Shown here: positions 48,031 to 59,725 of the stretch, piece by piece
Position numbering within the stretch: the stretch's first letter is position 1
Layout: each line of letters begins with the position of its first letter
Assembly: GCA_036365515.1 (NCBI GenBank)
Contig: CM070875.1
Span: 6,545,001-6,609,000 of the forward strand
From: Torymus aiolomorphi
Taxonomy: Eukaryota; Arthropoda; Insecta; Hymenoptera; Torymidae
Direction of reading: 5' to 3'
Length of the DNA: 64,000 bases
Position numbers and translations under genes: made by a program
The notes under the pieces: model-generated
Told to the model about the DNA's origin: nothing
Seen by the model: only the letters and a program-made list of their open reading frames with translations
The model's database searches: none

Positions 48031-49334
48031 CCTGGTTACGATTTACTCGCTGATAGAGAATACAAATATTATAATAATGATGCGAAAATATATTCACAGG
48101 CTTTTATAAAAGTGAAGCTGCCTCAATGATTTTCTCATTTGCGTCTAATAATTAGTAAATGCAAATAAATAATATTGTTAAGGCGTTGTAAATGATTATC
48201 AATATTGTGCTATTTTTCGAAGATATTAGTATTGTAAAAAAAGATCATGAATGAAATGTCAATGAAGAAAAATTACTAATAACACGCCCGATTTTTTAGG
48301 TTAAAATAAAATTTGGGCAAATCTCTCAAGACTCTTCGATTGCAAACAATGATAATTTCTTTTATCTAGTACTGCCTTTTTTATTTTTTTTCCGTACGCA
48401 AAGTGACACTTAATGCACAGTGTGCGTAAAGTAATTACTTCACACGGAGAACGATGAAAATAAAGCCCATTTCACGCACAGTAGTAGATAAAATATCGTA
48501 AGTAACTCGTTCATAACCAACTCGTATCACCTTACGCACTAGTTGCTTAAAATACAGGCTTGATAAAAAATTGTTTTGTCTCGATCCGCATTATTAATGC
48601 TTTTCAGCTAATATACTTGCAGAACTAAAACCCAATATTATACCCTCTACCACAATATCAACATTATTTATAATTATTGAATATCTGCCCGATTTTAATT
48701 CCGGAAAAACCCATACTCCACTTCCTTCAATTTAAAAATTCCCAGCCTCTCCAGCATCTGCGTCCCACATGCGGTGCGTCTCTTTAAAAAACACATTCAC
48801 ATACCTACATATACGTGCGCGTCACGATCGAGGAAACTCGTCTTGCTACTTCACACGGCGAAAAAACTTGCCTCCGAGGAAGAACCCCCGCACGTATAAC
48901 GCGTGTGCAGTTTATTACTCGCTGAATCATGAATGCACCGCTTTACATGGGAGGACAGCTGTAACTGCGCGCGCTCGTGTATATATCTCTCTCTCTCTCT
49001 CGAGTGTGCAGTGAAAGACGTCACGCTCGTTGGGTTTTCTCGATGTTTTAGGTAGCCGCGGGAATTATTAATTGGGTCTGAGAGATTACAGTGTAGGTGA
49101 CTTTAACGTAGCTAGTGAGCGGTGACTTTTGGATGATGGAAGGTTGGGGTTATTGAGAGCATGGATTGTAACTAGAGCTTAGTTTTTCAGTAGTGAAGAC
49201 GAATTATAAATTAAACGTATTTTACATTTTCTTATATATACCGTGTAGCAAAGTTGTCATAGTTTGATCATTTTTTCGATTTATTTTAAAAATAAATTTT
49301 TTATCATTTTGAATAGTTTATGTGAATTTTTCGT
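48029..49334. other. Intergenic DNA, no supported gene
   Basis: AT-rich to 48,700, then a CpG-richer stretch with a (TC)n run at 48,987-49,001. Around 48,400-48,560 there are GTGCGTAAAG-like phrases related to the hairpin family. No gene seen. Confidence 0.45.
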
Positions 49335-49406
49335 CCGGTTCACTTATATAATATATTTGATAGTAAATATTTATTTACTATCAAATATATTATATAAGTG
49401 AACCGG
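49335..49406. repeat. Perfect 72-bp hairpin
   Basis: Two perfectly complementary 35-bp arms with a 2-nt loop (TT at 49370-49371). Ends are CCGGTTCACTTATATA and TATATAAGTGAACCGG. No other copy was noticed in the window. Confidence 0.95.
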
Positions 49407-51138
49407 TGGTATTTACCACATTCTCGAGAAAAAAATTGCAAAGTTTTATCTTGATCATTAAATGTTCAATTCAAGCAATTGCTTATAATAAGTAAGTATA
49501 GTTTAATAACATGCCATAAAAGAATACTTTCTAATGCATTGTGAACTTACGTGACTTTATTTCAAAAATATAAAAGATACGCGTCTTCAAATGTACTATT
49601 ATTTTATTCGCTTCATCGTACACAATGTAATATTTATTAGACTTTAACAAACATTTTAAAAATGTTATTCGAATGTGGAAAACGTGAAAATGCAATGTAT
49701 AATTATACAGTTAATCTTATAACAATATTTATTTTAAGATATTACGTTTTCGAAACAGATGAAACATTTTGGCTGCAGTAAAGCAAATGTAATATGCCAG
49801 TAGTCATTTTACTGAACGTTATATTGCATTCTGTCTGGCACACTGCTCGTTTCAGCAATAAACTAAGGAAATTGCTTACACTTGAAAACGAGATTATCTC
49901 CTGCTTTACCATAAAATTTGCCATAAAGTCTACATACTCCGTACGTCCGAATTGTAAAAATTGAATAAAAATATGTTGATTTCGTATAAAAATACAGTAG
50001 ATTCTACAAAAACACCCACACAATAGTCATTTTTATTTTCAAAAGTATACAAACTTTTGTATGATTTGCTGTTATACACTAACGCATACACTTTCCTTCT
50101 CCGCCAAACCTATACATTTTTCACAGGTCGATTATGATTCGATTTTGCAATTCTCCGCCACATATATAATATTCCCGACCCCAGTTGTCTACATATACTC
50201 ACTCCTCTGCCGAACAACCGCCCACATGTATACTCGCTCACCCCGCTCGCACATGTGTGTGTATCCGACTACACGTTGACATAACGCGGCACGCATTCGG
50301 AATGGCTATATAGATATATACATATTCGCGCGGAAAAGCAGGTCAATCGCGGCGGGCCTCTGCTGATCTCGCGATTTCACGAGCGGACGGGCTTGATGTA
50401 TTAGACATTATACGGTTCTCGAATTCGGCACGTCCTTATAACGGAATATATCTCGGACGTCGAGGCGTTGCGTATAATTCGCAACGATGAAAATTGATAG
50501 CTCCGCATACGCGTGGCCGCGTCGATTGTGTGTTATTTTGTACATAGATTTAATTTGGATAGCGTATACCCCGCGAGTCGCTGCTTTGCCTCATTAAAAG
50601 TTTTCGATGTCCGTTCGGACGATTGGGGGTCGGGGGAGGGGCGAACCGCAAGCGATCGAGGTCAGCGGAATTGCCTGGATTTTTCGATTCGATTTTCATT
50701 AAGTGATAAAGGAGAGCGGGCAACAGCTGTCGATAATGTTGGGAGAACAAAAATGTGTAACGGTATACGAGGGTAATGTAAATGAGCTGTCACAATCGAT
50801 AGTTTTATACGACTGATCGTTATTATCTTACGAGTGAATTTGAAATGTCCCTCTGTTATATATTGAAGCGATATGGGTTGCAAAGTATTGGCATGGAAAT
50901 TGCTAGTTGATGAATTAGATTCTATGAATATTCTATTTAATATTCTATTCTAATATAGGAAAATTATTATTATTTATCCCTTATCATAAATGTTTTAGTA
51001 TACATAAATAGTACATTATGCATATATTTTTTTATACAGTATGCGTATAAAGTTGCACTCACACAATTTGCAAATATTTAGAGTGCTATTTTACGCATAT
51101 ACTATTGTGAAATAGTACATTTTGATACTAGTGCGTGA
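49407..51138. other. Intergenic DNA, CpG-rich from 50,100 to 50,800
   Basis: AT-rich, then a CpG-rich block with TATATAGATATATA near 50,310. Only short overlapping open frames. Nothing identified. Confidence 0.45.
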
Positions 51139-51139
51139 A

Positions 51140-51632
51140 TCTCTCTTAAAAGAATGATGATGGAAATGTGAAGCCGAAATAAAACCTTTGCGATTGGTCA
51201 AGTCCATTTAAATGGAACCCGTGATTGGTCTGCAGTGACGTTAGCTATTAGCTTAAGGTCTTAACTGATTCGTCCAAATAAAACCCATATAATACGAAAT
51301 TATGAAATATTTAAACTAAAGATATAAGTTATAAATTGTATTAATGACTTAAAGTTTAACATTGTATAATAAAAAGTATTATTATTTTGTCTGTAGTTAA
51401 TAATGAAGGACTATGAAAACTGTTCTGAATACGGTTAAATTTCTAACCTCGAAATTTTTGTATTTTAGGAATAAACTAAAATAAATATAAATACAATCCA
51501 AGTTTTAATAGAAAATATTAGATGAATTTGTGTATGTTAAAAAATAAAATGAATTTTAAATTCATAATATTTCAATATTAATTGTATAAGAGGGGAAGCG
51601 AAGAGCGCGCGCAACGCGCTTGAACTGGCTAG
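51140..51632 (+). mobile_element. Non-autonomous Helitron, copy 1 (493 bp)
   Basis: It starts TCTCTCTTAAAAGAATGATG after a host A. It ends GAACTGGCTAG before a host T. A 6-bp-stem hairpin (AGCGCG-CGCAA-CGCGCT) lies just upstream of the CTAG end. These are the Helitron rules: 5' TC, 3' CTRR, a hairpin shortly before the end, insertion between A and T, no target duplication. It carries two GATTGGT motifs. No Rep/helicase frame. Start and end match the copy at 59,031-59,360. Confidence 0.75.
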
Positions 51633-51760
51633 TAGTATATTACGATACGTGTGACTAAAGTGGCTCTTTTTGGCACGGCGTGAGGTTAGTGCCCGAGCGC
51701 AGCGAGGGCGCTAAACGCCGTGCAATAAAGAGCCACTAAGTCACGAGTATCGTATACTAT
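51633..51760. repeat. Hairpin-family repeat
   Basis: TATTACGATACGTGTGACTA faces TAGTCACGAGTATCGTATA across CGAGCGCAGCGAGG. GTGGCTCTTT also faces AAAGAGCCAC. The Helitron at 51,140-51,632 ends exactly at its left edge, so that element probably inserted into a hairpin repeat. Confidence 0.75.
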
Positions 51761-51764
51761 TTTA

Positions 51765-51946
51765 TACCACTTTAACCTCAAAATCACAACTTTGATATGA
51801 TTTTTCGGCGCTCGTGGTATAAAATACCGTTCGAAGCTAGTGCGTAAGTCGATTATTTAGGTGGTGTGACTTTTTCGCGCTCGCTTCGCTCGTGTAAAAA
51901 GTCAGCTAAATAATCGACTTCCCCACCCGTGTCGAAATGTACTATT
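51765..51946. repeat. Hairpin-family repeat
   Basis: TACCACTTTAACCTCAAAAT, GGCGCTCGTGGTATAAAATA, a hairpin around GCGCTCGCTTCGCTCGTG, then GTGTCGAAATGTACTATT. Same order as 35,231-35,418. Confidence 0.8.
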
Positions 51947-54900
51947 ATCTTCGCGCGATATTTTGCGCCCGAGCGAAGCGAGGGGGAAAAGGTCACATGA
52001 GATTAAAATCACCTCCTTAAACGTGTATAGAACAGTATTTTTTGACACAACGTGTACAAAGCTTGATTTATTTTGTATTATTTTGTTAACATTTTCATAA
52101 TATTTCTTTATCGAAATCGAAAAGCTTATATAAAAAGTTTGATAAATAATCAAACATTCGCTAAAGTATAATCCTCGAGGAAATCGGCCATTTTTCTTCA
52201 ATTTACGAAACTATCTTTCTTCCCCAACTCGACCAGCTGCGTCGGCAAATGACCAGAAAATGGCCTCGTTGCGAAAAGAATATTTCACAAATAAGAGAAA
52301 AAAATTAACCATTTCCGCGAAGAACGAACGAACGTCACAAATCAGAATTTTACCATTGTCCGAAATTCATAGTTTACACCTAATAACGAAGTAAAGATTA
52401 TTATTAAAAAATTCTCAAAACTACCAGACCCACGCGTTCAATCTCCTTCAATGCATCCTGATCCAAAAAAAAAAACCCACCCTAAGCAACCTCAAACTCT
52501 AAAAATAGCCTTTCAACCTCCAAAATCAAGCGCCTCCGCTCCGCGATTCCTCACAGGTACACGTTTTTCCGCTCCGTCGCATCGCGCGTTATGCTGAATC
52601 ACACATACACCTATACACAGCACACAGAGAGAGAGAGAGAGAGAGCAAGAAGACTTCAGGCGAGCTTTCGCGTCGGCATGAGCGCGTCCCTTCGACCGGG
52701 AAACGAGGCCGGCCAGAAGAAGAGGCTCGCAGATTGGACGGCTGTTTGTTCGGCACACACACGAGTGTCCCGACGGCAACGACGAGGGTGCGCCGAGGTA
52801 GATACTCGAGGCTCTACTCTCTCTCTCTTCTTCTTTTTGCTCTCTGAAAAGAGCGCGCGAGAAGCCGCTTTGTTTTTCCCCTCTTTCTCGCCTTTTCAGG
52901 GACGCACTCTTTCGTTCCTGCTCTCGCTCGCGCTTAACCTTAGGATCGTCTTCCTTTTCGCCTCACGTACTTACTTATGTGCGCGTATTTGAGCGCGCCA
53001 GTGCGTAAACAGCGCAGACGCGTCAATAGTTGCATGCGACGAAGATTTTGGTATACAGGAATAAAGGTTCGGTATATTGCGGTTGGTGAATCATTTGAGT
53101 TTTCTATTTTATAGTTTTTGTTTATGTATAATGCTTTTTAGTTATGAGATGCAGTGCATAAACCATGGTTTCGAGAGAAAAAAAATTGTAATGATATACA
53201 TGTATATTATATTTGAATTTTAATCAACTTTCAAAATAAAGCATCTAATACGGCATTCCAATTAAATTTCTGTAGTAATTCTTCCGAATTCCGAAGGAGT
53301 TTCTATAAATTTATTTTTATTTACCATAAGTAATTGAACCGGCAACATAAATATTGACTCTGTTTTGTCATTCAACATTGATTTCATTATCTTCACCCCA
53401 GCAAATCCCAATAGTAATTGAAACCTCCACCGACCTCATATTTACATAATCAAAAATTTCAGTAAAAGCAAAAAATTCTCCCAGACACTCTCGTACACAC
53501 CGTATCATACATCCACGCCAACCCTCTTCCCACTCACACCTTTACTCTCTCCCTTTCTTTCTCTCTTTCTCCTTTCATCTCTTTCTCACCACCCCCGTTC
53601 AAAGCCACGTCACTCGCTTTGTTTTTTCCGGACCTCGCTCTCCTTCTCTACTCTCTCCGCGTGTGTGCTTTTCCTCTCAGGCTTTGTCCAATTCTCTCTC
53701 TCTCTCTCTCTCTCTCTCGTTTCCTCCTCGATCGAGCTGATACGTAGATATACCACCACTTTAATTTTGACGGACTCCGCAGTGCAGTCGCGTCGAAAGT
53801 TGGCCGCGCGCGACGAAGGAAAAATATTATCCGCCAGGCCAGATAGCGCTGCGTTATACGTTAGCCTTGGCGACACGCGGAGACGAGGCTTTTGCTTCCG
53901 CGAGCGAGAGACAGAGGGAGGCAGCGGATGACGAGTGGAAAGGTAGAGAGAGACTGAGTGCTTCTCTCTCTCGGGATTGCGGAATGTATCGTCCGATGTG
54001 GTGGGTGGGTGGGTTGGTTGATGGTGTACATTGTGGCTTATATGTATCGGGATAAAAGCTTCGCCGGAGTATTTTAATTCTCTCTGCGGATGGCGCTTTA
54101 TATGTATACTTTTTAGAATGACTCTTGGAAGTTGAGAGAGCTTTCAGAATGATTTGGCTTGTTAGAAAGTAATACTGTAGTGTCCCTTTTATGTAACAAG
54201 TTTTACTGCAAACAATTTTCTATTACGTTTTGTTGTTATTCTCAGCCTGTATTACACAAATTGTACGCAATTTATAGTATACTCCGATATTACTGTATGT
54301 ATGTATGTGTGTGCTTTGCTAATAAACAAGGAAATAAAAGTAAAGCTGCCAATACACATTTTTTAATTATTCAGCGAAAACATTCGCAAAGGTCGAACAT
54401 GCGAGAATCCGTCGTGTGAAATTTACAGCCTCGCCTATAGAACGTGTTTAACTATTATATATCGTTAGCCTAATCACAACCAGTGTCAACTGTAGATAAA
54501 TATTTTTTATAACTAAAGCTCCTAGCTGTTACGCAAACGTGCAATTCCTACAAAAATTTCCATCCGACCCAATCTATCTAATTATTTACCCATTATAATA
54601 CCCCGTATATACCGTGATAACGACGATCAACAAACTGTATTGTAGTCTCTCGTAAAATTCCATCATGCGCTATACACAAGACCGCGACGAAAAAAAATTT
54701 ACTACACCGCGCGCAGCGCGTCCGCATTCGTTCTTTTCGAGTACTTAAAAAACGCATTATAATAAAAAACAGAGCCCCGTAGTTAAAATTTCCGCGCATC
54801 TGCGGCGGGTCAGATAACGATACGCGACTAAATTTACCGCGGCCCTCGTTAAAAGGGCCAGCAGTTGCGCCAAGTGCATCAAAGTGCACTAGAGCACAGC

Positions 54901-55344
54901 GCGCGGAGTTGCCGTATATCTCGCGCAGCGCAGCTGGACCTAGTATATACATACCTATATACGTGTGCGTTAATTTCCCACGTTGTTGTCTCGGATTGCG
55001 CTCGTTACCAATTCGCGGCCACGCTCCGAGGGCGGGGGAACTTTTAATTGTCGTGCGCGCGAGCTGTGATGGGCGAGGTGCCGGGCGCGGGCGAAGTTAT
55101 TCGGGAGGGTTACGGTTTGAGGCTGTTGGGATGGTAAAGTTCGAGGTTCGTCGATATGTTGCAGAAGGGTTATAGCTTTGTTATGGAGAGTCTCGGGTGA
55201 AGACGCTGATATCAGGCTCGAAGTTCTTTGAGAGGGATTAGAATTTTGTTCGTATAGTTCCTTTGAGAATATCGGCGAAACGTATTGAATGATGAAATAT
55301 AAATGTGGAATATGTGGTACGTTTAAGATTCATACCAGTTTTAG
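51947..55344. other. Gene-poor DNA with CpG islands and AG/TC tracts
   Basis: CpG-rich blocks at about 52,520-53,000, 53,560-54,060 and 54,650-55,120. A (GA)n run is at 52,625-52,644 and a (TC)n run at about 53,694-53,718. GAGCGAAGCGAGGGGG at about 51,970 is another hairpin-family fragment. The many 60-130-codon frames overlap in several phases and show no domain. Confidence 0.45.
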
Positions 55345-55349
55345 ATCCG

Positions 55350-55481
55350 ATGAGTATTATAGAGCAGCTGCGTAAAAGCGTCCCGTTGCGGGGCAGAAAT
55401 CAACCAGCGAGAGCCAGGAAATCTTCCAAAGAGGATTGCATAATAGATCCTTCACAATGTCAGAGTGTCACCTGCAAATAA
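55350..55481 (+). CDS. Possible small coding exon, 43 codons, three cysteines
   Basis: ATG at 55350 and TAA at 55479-55481. Upstream, CCAGTTTTAG (55335-55344) could be a splice acceptor five bases before the ATG, so this may be a last exon. The product is basic in the middle (LRGRNQPARARKSSKE) with a three-cysteine tail (DCIIDPSQCQSVTCK). The local base composition is more balanced than the AT-rich surroundings. The dibasic-rich stretch before a cysteine-containing end is reminiscent of a peptide precursor, but I recognise no family. It may be chance. Confidence 0.3.
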   Translation: MSIIEQLRKSVPLRGRNQPARARKSSKEDCIIDPSQCQSVTCK

Positions 55482-58400
55482 GAGAAATATATTCGCGTTT
55501 AAAGGACAGCTTTGTATGCATTTATATAGTATTCAAAAAATCTTACAATGTTTTTGTTCTATGTCAAGAATAGGGTTTAGAACGAACGATACTCTCAAAA
55601 TATACGCAAATTTTCAGTTAACTTTATAGCTGAAAACGAACATTGCTTGTATTTCATAATTATGTACCAATTCGAAATAAATTATGGCACTTCATAAAAT
55701 ATGTATTTTAAGTATAATAGTAGAACTTTTGGATGAATTATATTATTTTTGCATTATGATTTTCGCTCAAAATGGTTCCATTTAATTAACACGTTAGCTG
55801 TAAAATATGCTTAATTTTCCACCAGGGTAGCCATTCCCTAAATACTGTTAACTTTACCAATGTCAGTAATAGCAAAATAATATTCAGCGTTTATAAAAAG
55901 TTAATAATCCCTATAAAATCAATTGCTTTATTCGCTGGTCTACTTCATCACCGCATGACTATATATATTGATTTATTTATACATTCTTAGAGCAAAAAAA
56001 CAACCGCGCTACATTTTCACCAAAATAACCAAAAAAACGAATTTAAAAATCATAATTACACCTACAAATCATTATCAATTCTCACAGTCGCCCTCTCCCC
56101 CTCTAAAAAGGGAAAAACGTCGTAAATACACAGAACATAAACAAAAAGGGGCGCAGCGAGAGCGCGCACGCGGGGAAAACCCGCCGCCGGTGCGCGCGCT
56201 CGATCGATCGCTGGGCCGACCTTTCGCGCCGCGCGCGTCACAGCAGCGCCAGCATCATCGCTTATAAGTACGCGAGCGCGCGAGGAGGAAATCCTCTCTC
56301 TCTCTGCTTCTGTATAAATTTACCTTAAAGGAGGTCGCTGACTGACTAACTCCGCGGCCGGCCGGTTGCCAGGCGCCGCAGCGCGGGATTTTTTCAATTA
56401 ATCTGATTAGACGCGTCAAGTGCGGGCGAAAATGAGAAAATGATTCTTTTTGTCTGCGGGAAAGGTGCTTGGATTGCGGGTATATTAAGGGTTTATATGT
56501 AGAGGATGGGAAGGGAGGTTTGTCCGTTCTTTTCAGTGGAAGCGGTATAAAGTTTGCGGGGAGAGTAAATAGGATCGGAGGGGGAACGAAGAACCGATAG
56601 GATGCATGACTTTTTAATATCCGATGTGTCATTTTTTTTCTTTGTTTGATATACCGAGGGACTGGGGCGTGAAGAGGCTGCATGTGACGTCCTTTAGGGC
56701 ACTTGTAAAGCGAGTATAAAGAATTACTGTTGCTCGGAATAAGTTTTAATTTTATCGTCGCTAATTTTATTTCGGAATTTTAATTGTAATTTACGGCATA
56801 TGAGAAATGAAAGAAGTGCAACAAAAATAATATTTGTGAATAAAAAGTCGCAGAATGAATCTGAAATTGAAACCTAGAAGTATCGTCAAATGTTTATTCG
56901 CGCACTGATTGGCCAATATTGTTAAACAACTGAACTAAATCTTACATTGTTGATGAACTTACAAATACATGCGAAATTAAAAACAGAATTCAAATGCAGA
57001 ACTGAATTCCAATAAAAATATGATTTGATGCTTACTATTTAAACGCTGTTGCTCTATATAACGTTCGATAAGAATTAATTTACAGCACTACCGTGTCTCC
57101 AATAAAATAAAAACTCCATCTTCAAAAAAAAAGTACGATAATCGAATACACGCTTACATCCCTTATTTTAATAAATCCAACCGCAGCACCCACGGAACAT
57201 CGCCGCACGTTTGTTGGACGGGGGCGCGTCCACGAAAATGAATAATGCATGCGACGGCGCTGCACTTTCGCGCACTTTGTGTTCCCTGCGAAAGATTCGA
57301 TCGAGTTGTCTCTCCCTCGTCGCGGAGGACTGCGGAGGGACGATATTGGCCGCGTGTTATCGGTTTTACTTCGCCGAGACGAACTTCGCAGCGATCGCTG
57401 TTTGCCCGTTTACGAGTTTGGCGCCGCCGCGCGCAGCTGTTGCGGTAGGTTTCTTTCGGGATTGCGGGGCTCTGCTTCTTAGGAGAAGCGCTGGTATTTG
57501 GGAGTGAGAAAAGTTTGGAATTTTGTGCAGTGTATAAGGGAGAAATCTGGTTTTTCGTAAATTGTATTCAACTACGTGATTTGATCTTATTAAATTTTTT
57601 GTGCATATGATATAAAGAGGCTTTAGGGATTGTTGTTTAATGATGCATTATGGGTAATGTGAATGAAGATTATTAATATTAATTAACGATCAATAAGTAA
57701 TTCATTTGTAATCTCATGGCATACATTTTACAAGTCGAAACAAAGAGCTTTTCAATTCAAATGTCTCTTGCAGTGGTGTTTTCTGGTAGTCAATTCAGAT
57801 CAGATCACACGCGGCTTCAAATGGATTTTCACTTTTGTACAGAAATTGAATTTCATATATATTTCAAGAAGTCGACCGCAAAGGTGTATAAAATGAAAGA
57901 TCCTTTACCCCATTTGAATTCCTGAATAGCTTTTCTAGGAGAAGATAAAAGTCCAAGATCAGTTAATCGTAAAAAATGCTCAATTTCTTTTTATTTCAGG
58001 CACTCCAACTGCTGAAAATTCAACGTTTTTTCGCCTCTGGTCTATGATAGCCTCGAATTTAAAAAAAAATAATCATGATAAATTAATTCAGCTTCTAACC
58101 AAAATTTTACATTTTATTATAAACTTTATTCGTTCTCCTCGATACATTTACAAAGTCCAGAGCGAACTTCAAACACTTTAATCGTAATTCCATTCCTAAA
58201 ATAAAACCCGGGCATTCACGCTCATTTACACGCGACGCCCAGGTATACCGACACACGACACCCGCGTAACGATTAATCGCGCGCCAAATACGCATCTGAT
58301 TCGCACTTGATCACTCCAGCCCAATCGACCCTCTTTCCTTAAAAAGAACACGAAATTCCTCAGCACTTTATTTTTTCCCTTCTTTCTCTCAAAAAATGCC

Positions 58401-58616
58401 TCCTTATATAAGTATATCGCAGGGCGATATCTCGCGTGGAAACTTTTAAAAAAAAGGCGGTCGCGAGAGCTCGACTAATTAGGCGCGTCGTCAGCGAGAT
58501 TCCAGTGATACGCGCGCGCGAGTAAGAGATCGATGTGTTTATCCGAGGCGACGCAGTCGACGGTTAATGGACGCGTCGCGCGAGGCGAGTAAACGCTATG
58601 GTATATATATATATAT
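55482..58616. other. Intergenic DNA with CpG islands, no supported gene
   Basis: Contains a solo end of the intron-2 MITE family at about 55,811-55,828, CpG-rich islands at 56,140-56,400, 57,200-57,500 and 58,410-58,590, and otherwise AT-rich DNA. At 57,211-57,507 three plus-strand phases are open together, which points to composition and not to coding. Confidence 0.45.
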
Positions 58617-59725
58617 ATCTGTGGCTTCCAAGAATAACCACTTATCTTCACTTTTCATTATTTCGAGTAAATCGAGTTTTTAGTTTCGCATCGGTGTTTT
58701 AAATCAAGACAAATGAGATTGAATGTAACACTTCATCTATGAATACTAATGAATACCTATACTAATCTAAATAACATATTTTTTATCATAGTAACTAAAC
58801 CAAATAGCGTTCATGGCTTACAAAAAAAGACTTTCACTTATGTGGTTATTCCGGTAATAAAGAAAAATTTCAGTGGAGTTACGTGGGTTTTCCGGTTTCA
58901 GTGCCAATTATATTGTTTTTCCGGCAACTACACATGATAAATAATATGAACTATCGCTCACAGAAGCTTGTGAGGGCAAATGTGCGTACTCTTTCTAATA
59001 CAACTACCTTACTATTATAGGGTACACTTATCCTCTCTTAAAAAAGTGATGGAGGAAATCTGTCATCACAATAAGACTGTTTTGATTGGTTGTTGCTGGC
59101 TCATTTGATTGGTCTACATAGAACAAGCGCCAAAATCGAGTATGTTTGAATTTTGAAGATTGGATTCTTGACTTTGAATATTTAAAACTGAATAGTATAA
59201 GAAAAATTTCATGATTTTATTTATGAGACTTACGTTATTATCGTATAATTTAAACTATTTAAAAAAAACTTTTAAAATGAAACTTGATCATGTTCATAAC
59301 CTCAAAAACAAAAAAACAAAGAGATAAATGATACGCGCGAAGCGCGCTAAAAGTAGCTAGTAAGAATAAATAACGTATGTCTCTCTTGTTGGAAAAGTGG
59401 AGTTGTATCATTTTTCTAGGATATTAGATGACAAAAAGTGGAGTTATATGGTTTTTGTTGGGAATTATTCTAAAAAAATGTAGAGCTATATGGTTTTTCC
59501 GGGAGTTATTCTAAAAAAATGGAAATACGTGGTTATTCCGGGAAAATATTGAAAAAAGTGGAGTTATAGCGTTTGCCCTTGTGTTGATTCAAGGCAACGA
59601 GTGCACTTTCGTAATTTCTGTTACGATTACGCGATAGAGGACTGTTCGAAGATAAGAAATAAGGTATAAAACCTATTTTGAAAAACACGTCACTTACGTG
59701 GTGTTTCCGGGAAGCCACAGATATG
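58617..59725 (+). mobile_element. CTGTGGCTTCC-family repeat, copy c, interrupted by a Helitron
   Basis: Ends ATCTGTGGCTTCCAAG and TTTCCGGGAAGCCACAGATA are inverted. It has the same internal order as copies a and b: the ATTATTTCGAGTAAATCGAG block, then the minisatellite (59,395-59,565), then the TGTTACGATTACG block. Without the Helitron it is about 780 bp. Confidence 0.8.
59031..59360 (+). mobile_element. Non-autonomous Helitron, copy 2 (330 bp), with empty site in the window
   Basis: It begins TCCTCTCTTAAAAAAGTGAT and ends AAGTAGCTAG, after a GCGCGAAGCGCGC hairpin at 59,335-59,347. Host bases are CTTA on the left and TAAGAATAA on the right. Repeat copy b reads CTTATAAGAATAA without the element, so the insertion is exactly between A and T with nothing duplicated. 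Two ATTGGT motifs are shared with the copy at 51,140. No protein encoded. Confidence 0.85.

Noticed and set aside
47876..48129. Frames over the (TA)n tract
   Set aside because: Tyr-Ile repeats produced by the microsatellite.
56255..56683. 142-codon minus-strand frame
   Set aside because: No domain, splice or start support; lies in a CpG island with other open phases.
57211..57507. 98-codon frame in a CpG-rich block
   Set aside because: Two further phases on the same strand are open over the same bases; this is a composition effect.
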